Assembly: GCA_024688685.1 (NCBI GenBank)
Contig: JAILDX010000008.1
Span: 62,001 to 126,000, forward strand
Direction of reading: 5' to 3'
Source of the DNA: Saccharofermentans sp.
GTDB taxonomy: Bacteria > Bacillota > Clostridia > Saccharofermentanales > Saccharofermentanaceae
Length of the DNA stretch: 64,000 nucleotides
Shown here one piece after another: positions 18,378-28,233 of this stretch (its first letter is position 1; every line of letters starts with the position of its first letter). Both the position numbers and the translations under genes were made by a program. The notes under the pieces are model-generated. The model was not told where the DNA came from, ran no database searches, and saw only the letters and a program-made list of their open reading frames with translations.

Positions 18378-19148
18378 TTACAAATACTCTTTTTTATACC
18401 CGTTATATTCCGAGGTGCGGAGGAGTCTGTTCGCTGTATCAAGCTGTTCCTGTGAGGGCCCCTTTGTGTCGCGGAGGGTGTATTCGAGTCCGAGCTTGTC
18501 CCATTTCGCGATGCCGAGGGAATGGTATGGAAGGACCTCCACCCTGTCCACATTGCGGAGTGTCGAGATGAACTCACCGAGCCTCTTCAGATCGTCCCCG
18601 TCGGTGGTCAGGCCGGGAACGAGAACGTGTCTGATCCACATGTGGTTTCCGTTGTCTGAGAGGAAACGTGCCATTTCGAGGATGTTGGAGTTGGTGTGGC
18701 CGGTGAGGGCTGTGTGTTTCGCGTCGTCTATGTGTTTGATGTCGAGGATGAAAAGATCCGTCACATCGCAGAGCGCCCTGACCTTTGAAAAATATGGTTC
18801 ATCGTAAGTGAACGGATTCCCCGAAGTGTCCAGCGCCGTGTTGATATCCTCAGTTTTGCAGAGCCTAAAGAACTCCGTGACAAAATCTATCTGGAGCATC
18901 GCTTCCCCGCCGGAGATCGTAACGCCGCCGCCTTTGCGCCAGTAGGCACGGTATCTTTTTGCGTTTGCAAAGGCTTCACCGGGAGTCATGCGAAGGGGCT
19001 TGCTGCCGTCCATGCTCCAAGTCTCGGGATTGTGGCAGTATCTGCAGCGCATGGCACACCCCTGCATAAAGAGCATATAACGGACTCCGGGCCCGTCAAC
19101 GGACCCGAAGCTCTCAACTGAATTGATTATTCCGGTAACGTCTTTCAC
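18378..19148 (-). CDS. pflA: pyruvate formate-lyase activating enzyme
   Basis: A 256-residue radical SAM enzyme that installs the glycyl radical on PflB. The cluster motif is [14 protein letters not shown] near residues 31-44 (CxxxCxxC), followed by the SAM-binding GGEAML. Size and motifs match standard PflA. Its start overlaps the pflB stop by 4 bases, so the pair is one transcript. It acts only without oxygen, in line with an anaerobic host. Confidence 0.95.
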   Translation of the reverse strand: MKDVTGIINSVESFGSVDGPGVRYMLFMQGCAMRCRYCHNPETWSMDGSKPLRMTPGEAFANAKRYRAYWRKGGGVTISGGEAMLQIDFVTEFFRLCKTEDINTALDTSGNPFTYDEPYFSKVRALCDVTDLFILDIKHIDDAKHTALTGHTNSNILEMARFLSDNGNHMWIRHVLVPGLTTDGDDLKRLGEFISTLRNVDRVEVLPYHSLGIAKWDKLGLEYTLRDTKGPSQEQLDTANRLLRTSEYNGYKKEYL

Positions 19149-21400
19149 ATTCTGTCGTGGAAGGTTCTTGCAATAACGTCATCCTGCTGCTCGTGAGTCA
19201 GTGAGATGAACTTGACCGCATAACCTGATACGCGGATGGTGAAGTTTGCGTACTCCGGCTTGTCAGGATGAGCCTGGCAGTCGCGGAGTTTCTCAATGCC
19301 GAATACGTTGACATTGAGATGGTGCGCACCCTGATCGAAATATCCGTCGAGAACGTTTACAAGATTCTCTGTTCTCTCATCGTCATAATGTCCCAGCGCC
19401 TCGGGGTTGATCGTCTGCGTATTCGAGATGCCGTCAAGTGCCCAGTCGTAAGGGATCTTTGCAAGAGAATTAAGAGAAGCGAGAAGGCCGTTCTTCTCCG
19501 CGCCGTATGACGGATTTGCTCCGGGCGCAAGAGGTGTTCCGGACTGTCTTCCGTCGGGAAGCGCATTTGTATATTTGCCGTAAACGACATTTGAAGTGAT
19601 CGTCAGGATGGACATCGTAGGCTCGCTGCCGCGGTATGTCTTTCTTCCCTTGATCTTCGTGACAAAAGTGTTCAGGAGCCAGAGCCCGATATCATCAGCC
19701 CTGTCATCATCGTTTCCGTATCTCGGGAAATCGTCGCCTTCATTTACGTAATCGACTGCGAAACCTTTCTCGTTACGGATAACCCTGATCTTGCCGTACT
19801 TGATCGCAGACAGCGAATCGATAACGTGTGAGAAGCCTGCGATACCTGTTGCAAACGTCCTTCTGACATCAGTATCGATAAGCGCCATCTCAGCTGCTTC
19901 ATAATAATACTTATCATGCATGTAGTGGATGACGTTCAATGTATTTACATAGAGATTAGCGAGCCAGTCCATCATGAGATCGAACCTCTTGATAACCTCA
20001 TCATATTCCAGATAATCGCCTTCGATCCTCTTGAACTTAGGACCTACCTGCTCGTCAAACCAGATATCCCATCCGCCGTTGATCGCATAAAGGAGACACT
20101 TTGCAAGATTTACTCTCGCACCGAAATACTGCATCTGCTTACCTGTCTCAGTCGCGGAAACGCAGCAGCAGATCGAGTAGTCGTCACCCCATACAGGCTT
20201 CATTACATCGTCGTTCTCATACTGGATGGATGAAGTCGTAACGGAGATCTTTGCCGCATATTTCTTAAAGTTCTCAGGGAGTCTTGAAGTATAAAGGACT
20301 GTAAGGTTAGGCTCAGGTGAAGGACCCATGTTCTCCAGTGTGTGGAGGAATCTGAAGTCGTTCTTTGTAACCATGTGACGTCCGTCAAATGTTGTTCCTG
20401 CGAGCGACAGAGTTGCCCAGACCGGGTCACCTGAGAAGAGTGAATTGTATGTCGGGATCCTTGCGAACTTGACCATCCTGCACTTCATTACAAAATGGTC
20501 GATCAGCTCCTGTGCCTCACTCTCTGTTATCGCACCTGACTTAAGATCTCTCTCGATGTAGATGTCGAGGAATGTCGAAACACGGCCAACTGACATCGCC
20601 GCACCATTCTGCGTCTTGATAGCTGCAAGGTATCCGAAATACAGCCACTGGACTGCCTCTCTCGCATCCTTCGCCGGCTCTGAGATATCAAAACCGTATA
20701 TCTTTGCCATCTCCTTCATTTCCTGAAGGCTCTTGATCTGCTCAGCGATCTCTTCACGGAGACGGATGTCTCTCTCGAGCATGCTCGAACGGCCGAGCTT
20801 TGACCTGTCGAGTTCCTTGATCTCGATAAGGTGATCGATACCATACAAAGCAACACGGCGGTAATCGCCAACGATACGTCCTCTTCCGTATGTATCAGGA
20901 AGGCCTGTGATGATGTGGCTGTGACGTGCGAGCTTCATCTCGGGAGTATAGACATCAAATACCGCATCGTTATGTGTCTTATGGTACTTGGTGAATATCT
21001 CGTGAAGCTTCTCGCTGGGAGTATATCCGTACTGGCGGCAGGCCTGCTCAGCCATCTTGATGCCGCCGTAAGGCATGAATGCTCTCTTAAGAGGCATGTC
21101 TGTCTGAAGACCTACTACCTTCTCAAGATCCTTGAGAGTCTTATCTATATAACCGGGACCATATGCAGTAAGGCCGGAAACGACCTCCGTCTCCATATCG
21201 AGAACGCCGCTTCTTGTTCTCTCTTCCTTCTGGAGCTTCTGCAGTCTCTTCCAGAGTGTCTGCGTACCTTCAGTAGGTCCTTCCAGGAAGGATTCATCTC
21301 CATCATAGGGGGTGTAGTTCTTATTGACGAAGTCTCGAACATCGATCTCCATCTTCCATCTGCGGCCATTAAACCCTTCCCACTGCGGCTTATCAAGCAT
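19145..21400 (-). CDS. pflB: formate C-acetyltransferase (pyruvate formate-lyase)
   Basis: A 751-residue glycyl-radical enzyme that splits pyruvate with CoA into acetyl-CoA and formate. The active-site cysteines are in [13 protein letters not shown] (about residues 415-420) and the radical glycine in [10 protein letters not shown] near the C-terminus. The CCVS and GYAV wording supports PFL rather than glycerol or choline lyases. GGAGG is 8 bases before the chosen ATG; another ATG 5 bases upstream is in a different frame. First gene of pflB-pflA. Confidence 0.95.
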   Translation of the reverse strand: MLDKPQWEGFNGRRWKMEIDVRDFVNKNYTPYDGDESFLEGPTEGTQTLWKRLQKLQKEERTRSGVLDMETEVVSGLTAYGPGYIDKTLKDLEKVVGLQTDMPLKRAFMPYGGIKMAEQACRQYGYTPSEKLHEIFTKYHKTHNDAVFDVYTPEMKLARHSHIITGLPDTYGRGRIVGDYRRVALYGIDHLIEIKELDRSKLGRSSMLERDIRLREEIAEQIKSLQEMKEMAKIYGFDISEPAKDAREAVQWLYFGYLAAIKTQNGAAMSVGRVSTFLDIYIERDLKSGAITESEAQELIDHFVMKCRMVKFARIPTYNSLFSGDPVWATLSLAGTTFDGRHMVTKNDFRFLHTLENMGPSPEPNLTVLYTSRLPENFKKYAAKISVTTSSIQYENDDVMKPVWGDDYSICCCVSATETGKQMQYFGARVNLAKCLLYAINGGWDIWFDEQVGPKFKRIEGDYLEYDEVIKRFDLMMDWLANLYVNTLNVIHYMHDKYYYEAAEMALIDTDVRRTFATGIAGFSHVIDSLSAIKYGKIRVIRNEKGFAVDYVNEGDDFPRYGNDDDRADDIGLWLLNTFVTKIKGRKTYRGSEPTMSILTITSNVVYGKYTNALPDGRQSGTPLAPGANPSYGAEKNGLLASLNSLAKIPYDWALDGISNTQTINPEALGHYDDERTENLVNVLDGYFDQGAHHLNVNVFGIEKLRDCQAHPDKPEYANFTIRVSGYAVKFISLTHEQQDDVIARTFHDRM

Positions 21401-21441
21401 GACATGATCCTCCAGGTAGTTTTGTAACGTGAATGTAATAA

Positions 21442-21471
21442 AGCGACATTGATGATTATATCAATGTCGCT
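21442..21471 (-). terminator. hairpin between cellulase and pflB
   Basis: AGCGACATTGAT (21442-21453) and ATCAATGTCGCT (21460-21471) form a perfect 12-bp stem with a 6-base loop. On the minus strand TTTATTA follows, so it probably terminates the cellulase transcript. It lies about 40 bases upstream of the pflB start, so a role in pfl regulation is also possible. Confidence 0.6.
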
Positions 21472-21510
21472 GAAAAAATAAATGTATAAAGTGACGATAA
21501 TTATCCCTGT

Positions 21511-22947
21511 TTATTTACGTTCTTTTTTAGCCTTTAGGTAGTAAACCCCCAGACATGCCGCAGCAACGGCAAGAACAGCGTCAACTGCGATGAACGGAAC
21601 AAGGTTGAACGAGTTTTCCTTTTCCTCTTTGGGAGTCTCGGGGGCTGCAGGGACTGTCTCAGTTGTCTGAGCCGTCTCTTCAGTAATCTCCGTTGTCTCG
21701 GATGCGGAAGATGTCTCTGCTGTTGTCTCCTCAGGTTCCGGAGTCGGAGTTGCCTGTTCCGGCGCTGATTCACCCGTATAAGGTGCCGCTGCGCTAACAA
21801 TTGCATCAGCGATCTGATCCTTCCACGACAGAGCACTGCGGTTGAAGATGGCATATCCTCCCTCCCCGCTCGTCTTGAAATCTCCATTATCCCAGTAGAA
21901 ACACTTGATACCCTTCTGTCCTGCCGCACCGACAAAATAAGAAACATAAAGTGCGATCTGATCCTCGTTGTTCTTGAACTCAGCACCGAACTCGCCGATG
22001 ATCAGGGGAACATTCCTTGACGATGAGAATGACGCAAGCCTGTTCATGATACCGTCGATTTCATCCTTATCCTGCTGTCCGAAATCGTTATGCACGGAAG
22101 TCCATGTAACCGACTGGCTCGTACCCGTAAAACCCCACGGGCTGTAGCAGTGGATCTCACAGATAAGATGCCCGTCCGCGCTGTCAGTGGGAACGGTAAA
22201 ACTGTCAAGAACCGACTGATTGAATGATGACACGTATGTGTTGACTATCAGATTCCTCTCGGCGTTATTGCCGCCCGTCGCCCTTACCGTATTAACAAAA
22301 AGCTGTGCGTAATTATTCACAGCCTGATATGAAGATGAATCAGAGGGCGCTTCCCAGGTATTGGCTGTATCCATCATCTCGTTATACCCCTCGAAAAGGA
22401 GTCTCGTCCCATACCCCTTAAACTCATTCGCGATCTCTGTCCAGAGTCCCGCATACTTATTCTGATTCTGGTCGTAATTGGAATTATCGGCAAAGACCCA
22501 CGACACCTTGTCTCCGCCGCCTTCGCCTGTATCATGATGGACATTGAGGATAACATAGAGGCCGTCGTTATATGCCATGTCGACGACTTCTCTTACCCTG
22601 TTCATCCAGCCCTGATCGACATGCCCGCTGCTGTCAATATGCTGTGACCATGTTACGGGGATCCTTATGGCATTGAATCCCTTATCGCGCACACTATCGA
22701 TCATCGCCTGCGTTGTAACGGGATTCTGCCATGCTGTCTCGTAAGCCTGAGAATCACCGGGACCGGCACTGATCCACGTTCCGTATGCATCGAGCGTATT
22801 GCCGAGATTCCATCCCGCTCCGATCCTGCTCACTGCATCAGCGGCACTCTCAAACTGTTCATCAGCGAGAACGGGCGGAAAAGTAAAAACAGAAACCGCC
22901 ATTGCAGCGGCCATTATGAAAGATGTTATTTTCCTTGCGTTAAACAT
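21511..22947 (-). CDS. cell-surface GH5 endoglucanase (cellulase)
   Basis: A 478-residue secreted glycoside hydrolase family 5 enzyme. The signal peptide is residues about 1-28. The catalytic domain (about 36-385) has GWNLGNTLDA, NAIRIPVTW, VILNVHHD, the acid/base in FEGYNEM and the nucleophile in IIGEFGAE. A Pro/Thr/Glu-rich linker (about 393-440) is followed by a hydrophobic anchor and KAKKERK, so it should stay attached to the cell membrane with the catalytic head outward. There is no carbohydrate-binding module or dockerin. A GGAGG-type site precedes ATG. Beta-1,4-glucan cleavage is the likely role. Confidence 0.92.
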   Translation of the reverse strand: MFNARKITSFIMAAAMAVSVFTFPPVLADEQFESAADAVSRIGAGWNLGNTLDAYGTWISAGPGDSQAYETAWQNPVTTQAMIDSVRDKGFNAIRIPVTWSQHIDSSGHVDQGWMNRVREVVDMAYNDGLYVILNVHHDTGEGGGDKVSWVFADNSNYDQNQNKYAGLWTEIANEFKGYGTRLLFEGYNEMMDTANTWEAPSDSSSYQAVNNYAQLFVNTVRATGGNNAERNLIVNTYVSSFNQSVLDSFTVPTDSADGHLICEIHCYSPWGFTGTSQSVTWTSVHNDFGQQDKDEIDGIMNRLASFSSSRNVPLIIGEFGAEFKNNEDQIALYVSYFVGAAGQKGIKCFYWDNGDFKTSGEGGYAIFNRSALSWKDQIADAIVSAAAPYTGESAPEQATPTPEPEETTAETSSASETTEITEETAQTTETVPAAPETPKEEKENSFNLVPFIAVDAVLAVAAACLGVYYLKAKKERK

Positions 22948-22966
22948 TTGCAGACCTCCGTACGTC

Positions 22967-22977
22967 TATAATATAAT
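22967..22977 (+). promoter_or_regulatory. candidate -10 region for the symporter gene
   Basis: Two overlapping TATAAT boxes (22967-22972, 22972-22977) lie in the 62-base gap between divergent cellulase and symporter genes, about 35 bases before the symporter ATG. No strong -35 is apparent. Confidence 0.4.
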
Positions 22978-23009
22978 ACTACACAGTTTTCATTATTAGA
23001 GGAGTTGTT

Positions 23010-24542
23010 ATGAGTTCAACAAGCATCATTATCATGGCTACTATCGTGGCCTACCTTGTTATCGTCATCATAGTCGGTATCAGGTTCTCAAAATCATCAA
23101 GCTCTGACGAATTCTATCTTGGCGGAAGAAAGCTCGGACCGCTTGTAACGGCGATGAGTGCTGAAGCATCAGATATGAGTTCATGGCTTCTTATGGGTCT
23201 TCCCGGTGTTGCGTACGCAGCAGGTCTCTGCGATCCGCTCTGGACTGCGATCGGTCTTGCGGCAGGTACGTATCTCAACTGGCTTTTTATCGCGAAGAGA
23301 CTTCGTATCTATTCAAGCCAGATCAATGAGTTCACAGTCCCCGGTTTCTTCTCAAAGAGATTCGGTGATGACAAGAACATCATCAGACTTATCGCGGCAG
23401 TCGTTATCGTCGTGTTCTTCATTCCTTATACAGCGTCCGGATTCTCCGCATGCGGAAAGCTTTTCGGAACACTCTTCAATATGGATTATCACACAGCAAT
23501 GATCGTCAGCGCTGTTGTCATCATTCTCTACACGACACTTGGCGGATTCCTTGCGGCATCAACGACAGACTTTATTCAGAGTATCGTCATGAGTATCGCA
23601 CTCGTTGTCGTTCTCGGTTTCGGCGTTTATAAGGCTGGCGGCATGGGCAACGTTATCGACAACGCAAACTCACTAGCAGGTTACCTGAGCGTCACGGCTA
23701 CACACACAGCGGAGGGTGCATCCAATTACGGTGTTCTTACAACGATCTCCACCATGAGCTGGGGCCTCGGATATTTCGGTATGCCTCATATTCTTCTCAG
23801 ATTCATGGCTATCGAAGATCACCACAAGCTCAAGATATCACGCCGTATCGCTTCCATCTGGGTCGTTATCGCAATGGGCGCTGCAATCCTTATCGGTATC
23901 GTCGGAAGTGCAATGACAAAGGCAGGTGCTTTGGAGCAGCTTCCTGACGGTGAGACGATCATCGTAGACATCGCGAAGAACATAAGCTCACACGGAGCGC
24001 TTTTCGCGATCATCGCCGGTGTCATCCTCGCTGGTATCCTCGCAAGCACGATGTCAACGGCAGACAGCCAGCTTCTTGCAGCTTCATCCTCGCTTTCAGA
24101 GGATATCCTTAAGAATACTTTCAACATCAGGCTTTCCGATAAGGCAGGCATTATTCTCGCAAGAGCAACGCTTCTTGTTATCGGTATCATCGGTGTTTTC
24201 ATCGCATGGGATCCTGCAAGTTCAGTCTTCGGTATCGTATCCTTTGCATGGGCCGGTTTCGGTGCGGCATTCGCTCCCGTTATGATCTTCGGTATGTTCT
24301 GGAGGAGAACAAACAAGTGGGGCGTTCTGGCCGGAATGATCAGCGGCGGTGCAATGGTATTTATCTGGGAATACGTTATCGGTCCCACTTCAGAATATCT
24401 TGGAAAAATCTATGAGCTCGCACCTGCATTCGCAGTTGCATGTATCTTCATAGTTGTCGTCAGTCTTATTACAGGGGAGCCTTCAAAAGAGGTTACGGAT
24501 GAGTTTGATTCATTCAAGAAGGTGCTGGCATCCGGTAAATAA
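23010..24542 (+). CDS. putP: sodium/solute symporter, PutP type (probably sodium/proline)
   Basis: A 510-residue solute:sodium symporter with about 13 membrane helices. The family landmarks DEFYLGGRKLGPLVTAMSAE (residues about 31-50), ASDMSSWLLMGLPG and GGFLAASTTDFIQS are all present; this wording is typical of PutP proline carriers. AGAGGAG lies 7 bases before ATG. Monocistronic, followed by a weak terminator. Confidence 0.9.
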   Translation: MSSTSIIIMATIVAYLVIVIIVGIRFSKSSSSDEFYLGGRKLGPLVTAMSAEASDMSSWLLMGLPGVAYAAGLCDPLWTAIGLAAGTYLNWLFIAKRLRIYSSQINEFTVPGFFSKRFGDDKNIIRLIAAVVIVVFFIPYTASGFSACGKLFGTLFNMDYHTAMIVSAVVIILYTTLGGFLAASTTDFIQSIVMSIALVVVLGFGVYKAGGMGNVIDNANSLAGYLSVTATHTAEGASNYGVLTTISTMSWGLGYFGMPHILLRFMAIEDHHKLKISRRIASIWVVIAMGAAILIGIVGSAMTKAGALEQLPDGETIIVDIAKNISSHGALFAIIAGVILAGILASTMSTADSQLLAASSSLSEDILKNTFNIRLSDKAGIILARATLLVIGIIGVFIAWDPASSVFGIVSFAWAGFGAAFAPVMIFGMFWRRTNKWGVLAGMISGGAMVFIWEYVIGPTSEYLGKIYELAPAFAVACIFIVVVSLITGEPSKEVTDEFDSFKKVLASGK

Positions 24543-24582
24543 TATTTCTTGCTTATATATCATATATTTGTGGTAGAATTGA

Positions 24583-24616
24583 TGATGGGGCATGTTTTTG
24601 TTTAACTGTCCCATCA
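24583..24616 (+). terminator. weak terminator after putP
   Basis: TGATGGG (24583-24589) and CCCATCA (24610-24616) flank a 20-base loop and are followed by CTTTT. It overlaps the leader of the next gene, whose likely -10 TAGAAT is just upstream, so it could instead be a leader hairpin. Confidence 0.45.
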
Positions 24617-24641
24617 CTTTTATGAAAGGGGATCCTGATAC

Positions 24642-25679
24642 ATGAATATTAACATGCTCAATTCCGCCGAGAGAGAGACTCTGCTGCTCGAAGTACTTTC
24701 CGTACTCAAAACAAGCATTCCTAACATTACAAGACCAGGCAGCGTTCTCATAAATCAGTCACAGCCCTTGAACATCGAGGAGAAGGACGGCTCATACAAT
24801 GTGACCGTTTATGTCCGCGCTGTTGATTATGCCGGCAAGTATATCTTCCTGGGTCCCTTCTACATGAATGCCAAAATGGTTGAAGGAAAATGGGAAGTCA
24901 CGGATCCCCGTTTCGACTGCGGAGTTGACGGCTGCTATTATGATATCGTCGGTCTCAACGGAATACACCTGAAGTTCTATGCACACATGGTCGTTATCAA
25001 TGAAGAGGCTGTGTATTTTGAGAAGTGCGAGGGTGTTACTCTTAAGGAAACTGACGGAGAGACTCCCGGCGTTGTTATGTACCACATGAAGGACGGAACT
25101 AAGAAACCGTTCTACTGGGATACAACAACTCAGAATCCCCGGTTTATGGAGAAGCTCCTCCAGATCAGCTATTTAATGATCGATGAGGCTCAGAAAGAAG
25201 CTGAGAAAAAGGCTGAGAAGATGAAGGATGCCCGCCCGGGCGGACCTGCAGGACCGGTTCCTGAGACTATTACAAAGAAGCCGCCGCTCAGAGCTCCCGT
25301 TAAGAGGCCTTCTTCCGCATCACCTTTCAATGCATCCGCAGGCGCAAATGCGGAGCCTGCAAGGCCGAAGTCTCCGTTCGTTCCTCTCAAGAACGTTACG
25401 CCTGACATGGAGAAGCCGGCACCTTTCGACGGCCCCGGAATCCTTGATACATATATCCCTGAATGGAGCGAGGATACCCCTCCCTACGAGCCGGACTACG
25501 ATGCGCCTCCGCGCCCGATGACGGCTGAATCACTTTCGCATCTTGATGACAGAAAGAAAGTTAGGAGCGTCGTAAGTTCGCCTGAGGCAGAGGTTGAGAA
25601 ATTCAAGAGACTTCTCTCGATCGGTGCGATCACAGCTGATGAGTTTGAGCTGAAGAAGAGACAGCTTCTTGGCGATTAA
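24642..25679 (+). CDS. hypothetical protein with C-terminal SHOCT motif
   Basis: A 345-residue protein of unknown role, without signal peptide or membrane helix. Residues about 1-165 form an unrecognised globular domain with several Cys (CGVDGCYYD). Residues about 180-200 are a Lys/Glu helix, 200-310 a Pro/Ala-rich linker, and 313-345 a SHOCT motif (EVEKFKRLLSIGAITADEFE). SHOCT ends occur on oligomerising or membrane-linked proteins of many kinds and do not give a function. It is transcribed alone, between putP and a bidirectional terminator. A strong AAAGGGGAT site precedes ATG. Confidence 0.7.
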   Translation: MNINMLNSAERETLLLEVLSVLKTSIPNITRPGSVLINQSQPLNIEEKDGSYNVTVYVRAVDYAGKYIFLGPFYMNAKMVEGKWEVTDPRFDCGVDGCYYDIVGLNGIHLKFYAHMVVINEEAVYFEKCEGVTLKETDGETPGVVMYHMKDGTKKPFYWDTTTQNPRFMEKLLQISYLMIDEAQKEAEKKAEKMKDARPGGPAGPVPETITKKPPLRAPVKRPSSASPFNASAGANAEPARPKSPFVPLKNVTPDMEKPAPFDGPGILDTYIPEWSEDTPPYEPDYDAPPRPMTAESLSHLDDRKKVRSVVSSPEAEVEKFKRLLSIGAITADEFELKKRQLLGD

Positions 25680-25704
25680 GTCAGAGTAAATCAGTTAAAT
25701 GCAG

Positions 25705-25734
25705 ACGGGGCTGTCCCATTTGGGATGACCCCGT
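25705..25734 (+). terminator. terminator between convergent genes
   Basis: ACGGGG/CCCCGT (25705-25710 with 25729-25734) and an inner TCCCA/TGGGA form a 14-position stem with a mismatched middle and 2-base loop, followed by TTTTATATAT. It ends the SHOCT gene transcript. Confidence 0.88.
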
Positions 25735-25735
25735 T

Positions 25736-26800
25736 TTATATATTAAAGTCAAGCTGATCTATGGTGATCGTATCTCCCAGGACCTTGTCGTACGACATTG
25801 ACTCATCTGTACATGCCGGCAGTCTCAGTGACAGTTCATCTCTTGTATGTGTCCGTGATATCTGTCCGTCTGAAACATTGAAGAATGCATGGACGTTTTT
25901 GCCTGTCTGAACGCCTATCTCATCATCCCAAGTGACATCGATGTTATATGCACTGCCGTTTATCATTATTATGTCCCAGCCGTGCGGTTCTCCGCTGAAG
26001 GATGATCCTGTCGCATAGTAAACAGGAACACCCAGTCTCTGCATCAGATACTGGAATGCTCTTGCGTAACCGCTGCACACTGATCTTTCCTCAACCAGAC
26101 AGCTGTACGCGCTCTGGTTATGAGCCGCTTCCGTGACATACTCACACTTATTGCAGAGAGCATCATGAACTGTCATTTCCTGATACAGCACTCCGCTTCC
26201 CGCCTGTCTCCTCGCAACGGAAAGGATCTCTTCCGCCTTCTGCTCAAAAAGAGCTTTTGTGAAAGACAGATCGTTAGCCAGATCATTATATGTCGGCTGG
26301 ATACCAACGACAAAATTGCTCGTCGGAGTATACGAATATGTTATTCCCGCTTCAAACCAGAAAAGTTCGGGATGATCGTTATATACCGCTGTTACGACGT
26401 TCATGATATCGTTCTTGGGAACCCTGATAAATGAACCGAGGAGCACCTCTTCCTTTGCCTGACATATGCCGTCGTACAGAAAATAGTAAGCCATCTTTTC
26501 ATCTTCATTCAGCCTCGCAAAGAACGGGTACAGTTCCGAATTAAAATCATATTTCTGAGTAAGAGCAATGTAATCCTCTTCCTTAGGCAGGTGCGAAAAG
26601 GATGATCCCGATCTTCCACCTTCTTCCACAGGTATTCCCGTGGCAGCCTGGGTACCGTTTATATTCTGCTGACTGGCTAAACTGATCTCAGCAGGCCTGA
26701 TAATACTGAGTCCTGTCATCGACAGAATAAAATAGCCTCCGAGAACGAGGAGGATCACTGCCACTATGAATATCAAGGATTTTTTCATGAATTCTTCCAT
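25736..26800 (-). CDS. membrane-anchored transglutaminase-like protein
   Basis: A 354-residue protein with an N-terminal membrane helix (residues about 6-28) and an extracellular transglutaminase-like domain. The likely catalytic Cys is in VCSGYARAFQYL, the His in GEPHGWDIIMI, and the Asp in YNIDVTWDD, the usual Cys-His-Asp order. Such proteins are cysteine peptidases or cross-linking enzymes of the cell surface; the substrate is unknown. ATG 26800 fits a leaderless start from a -10 exactly 6 bases away; the next ATG (26788) has a weak GGAAG before it and cannot be ruled out. Confidence 0.78.
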   Translation of the reverse strand: MEEFMKKSLIFIVAVILLVLGGYFILSMTGLSIIRPAEISLASQQNINGTQAATGIPVEEGGRSGSSFSHLPKEEDYIALTQKYDFNSELYPFFARLNEDEKMAYYFLYDGICQAKEEVLLGSFIRVPKNDIMNVVTAVYNDHPELFWFEAGITYSYTPTSNFVVGIQPTYNDLANDLSFTKALFEQKAEEILSVARRQAGSGVLYQEMTVHDALCNKCEYVTEAAHNQSAYSCLVEERSVCSGYARAFQYLMQRLGVPVYYATGSSFSGEPHGWDIIMINGSAYNIDVTWDDEIGVQTGKNVHAFFNVSDGQISRTHTRDELSLRLPACTDESMSYDKVLGDTITIDQLDFNI

Positions 26801-26806
26801 GGGACA

Positions 26807-26812
26807 ATTGTA
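26807..26812 (-). promoter_or_regulatory. extended -10 of a leaderless promoter
   Basis: TGTTACAAT on the minus strand (TACAAT at plus 26807-26812) ends 6 bases before the ATG at 26800. This is the same spacing as at four other sites in the window. Confidence 0.5.
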
Positions 26813-26829
26813 ACATAACGGGCATAAAA

Positions 26830-26858
26830 AAGACTGCCTGAACGCATCAGGCAGTCTT
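26830..26858 (-). terminator. glmM operon terminator
   Basis: AAGACTGCCTGA (26830-26841) pairs perfectly with TCAGGCAGTCTT (26847-26858). On the minus strand TTTTTATG follows directly. It closes the nagB-acetyltransferase-glmM operon 20 bases after the glmM stop. Confidence 0.93.
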
Positions 26859-26878
26859 CATTATTGATTGATTACGTA

Positions 26879-28228
26879 TTACTCAGCAATATGGCCCTTT
26901 GCCTTGATCACGTCAATAACCTGATCAACATACTTCTCGCAGATCTCTTTTGTACCTGCCTCGACCATAACACGGATAACGGGCTCTGTGCCGCTCTCAC
27001 GAACGAGGATTCTTCCGGAATCACCGAGAGCATCAGCAACATCCGAAACAGCCTTCTGAACGTCAGGATCATTCTGCGCATCAGGCTTGCTCTTAACGCG
27101 TACGTTCTTGAGAACCTGAGGATAGAATACGACAGGAGCTGCGAGCTCACTCATCGGCTTCTCCTTAGCGAGCATAACTTCCATGAGCTTCAGTGAAGTA
27201 AGGATACCGTCACCTGTTGTAGCGTACTTGGAGAAGATGATATGACCTGACTGCTCACCGCCGATACGGTTGCCTGTCTTTACCATGTTCTCATAAACGT
27301 ACTTATCGCCAACCTTTGTCTTCTCGTATTCGATGCCGATCGCATCAAGAGCCTTGTAAAGACCGAAGTTAGACATAACTGTCGTAACGACCTTGTTGTT
27401 GATGAGCTTTCCCCTCTCCTTCATGTACTTGCCGTAGATATAGAGAGTGTGGTCACCTGTTACAACGTTACCCTTCTCGTCAACGCAGAGACATCTGTCA
27501 GCATCACCATCGTATGCGAAACCGATATCGAGACGGTTCTCAACAACGAACTTCTGGAGGTGCTCGATGTGTGTGCTTCCGCAGTCTGTATTGATGTTGT
27601 ATCCGTCAGGATCTGCATTGATAACGTATGTCTTTGCTCCGAGCGCATCAAATACAGCCTTTGCGATTGCCCATGAAGCACCGTTAGCACAGTCAAGTCC
27701 AACCTTAACATCCTTGAAGCTGTACTTGGACATTGAGATGAGATATCCGACATAACGGTTACGTCCTGCAACGTAGTCAACTGTTCTTCCGATAGCCTCA
27801 CGCTCTGCAAGAGGAACCTCGATCTTACCGTCGATATAATCTTCGATAAGGAGGATCGTCTCCTCGTCCATCTTCTCGCCGTTGCTGTTAAGGAGCTTGA
27901 TTCCGTTATCGTAGAACGGATTGTGAGAAGCGGAGATCATGATACCGCAGTCGAAATCATCAACTCTTGCGATGTAGGAAACTGAAGGAGTTGTTGTGAC
28001 GTGCATGATGTATGCGTCAGCACCTGAAGCCATAAGACCTGTACAGAGTGCGTACTCAAACATGTATGATGATCTTCTTGTATCCTTACCGATAACGATC
28101 TTTGCCTTCTTGTCCAGCCTTGCACCATAGTACCAGCCGAGGAAACGTCCGATCTTTATCGCGTGCTCATAGTTGAGATTCTTGTTAGCTTCACCTCTGA
28201 AGCCGTCTGTTCCGAAATACTTTCCCAT
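26879..28228 (-). CDS. glmM: phosphoglucosamine mutase
   Basis: A 449-residue alpha-D-phosphohexomutase that converts glucosamine-6-phosphate to glucosamine-1-phosphate. The phosphoserine loop is GIMISASHNPFYDNG near residues 95-109, the metal loop is DGDADR, and the phosphate-binding loop RESGTEPVIRVM is near the C-terminus; the wording is that of GlmM. It is the last gene of the nagB operon, 5 bases after the acetyltransferase, and should fall under the ribozyme in that leader. Confidence 0.93.
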   Translation of the reverse strand: MGKYFGTDGFRGEANKNLNYEHAIKIGRFLGWYYGARLDKKAKIVIGKDTRRSSYMFEYALCTGLMASGADAYIMHVTTTPSVSYIARVDDFDCGIMISASHNPFYDNGIKLLNSNGEKMDEETILLIEDYIDGKIEVPLAEREAIGRTVDYVAGRNRYVGYLISMSKYSFKDVKVGLDCANGASWAIAKAVFDALGAKTYVINADPDGYNINTDCGSTHIEHLQKFVVENRLDIGFAYDGDADRCLCVDEKGNVVTGDHTLYIYGKYMKERGKLINNKVVTTVMSNFGLYKALDAIGIEYEKTKVGDKYVYENMVKTGNRIGGEQSGHIIFSKYATTGDGILTSLKLMEVMLAKEKPMSELAAPVVFYPQVLKNVRVKSKPDAQNDPDVQKAVSDVADALGDSGRILVRESGTEPVIRVMVEAGTKEICEKYVDQVIDVIKAKGHIAE

Positions 28229-28233
28229 TCTTA

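Noticed and set aside
18326..18577. 84-codon N-terminal extension of the DUF1846 gene
   Set aside because: It overlaps pflA, lacks a ribosome binding site and exceeds the family length; ATG 18325 has AGGAGG.
21442..21471. Rex or other redox operator for pflB
   Set aside because: The palindrome does not resemble the Rex TTGTGAA-type site; a terminator for the cellulase gene explains it better.
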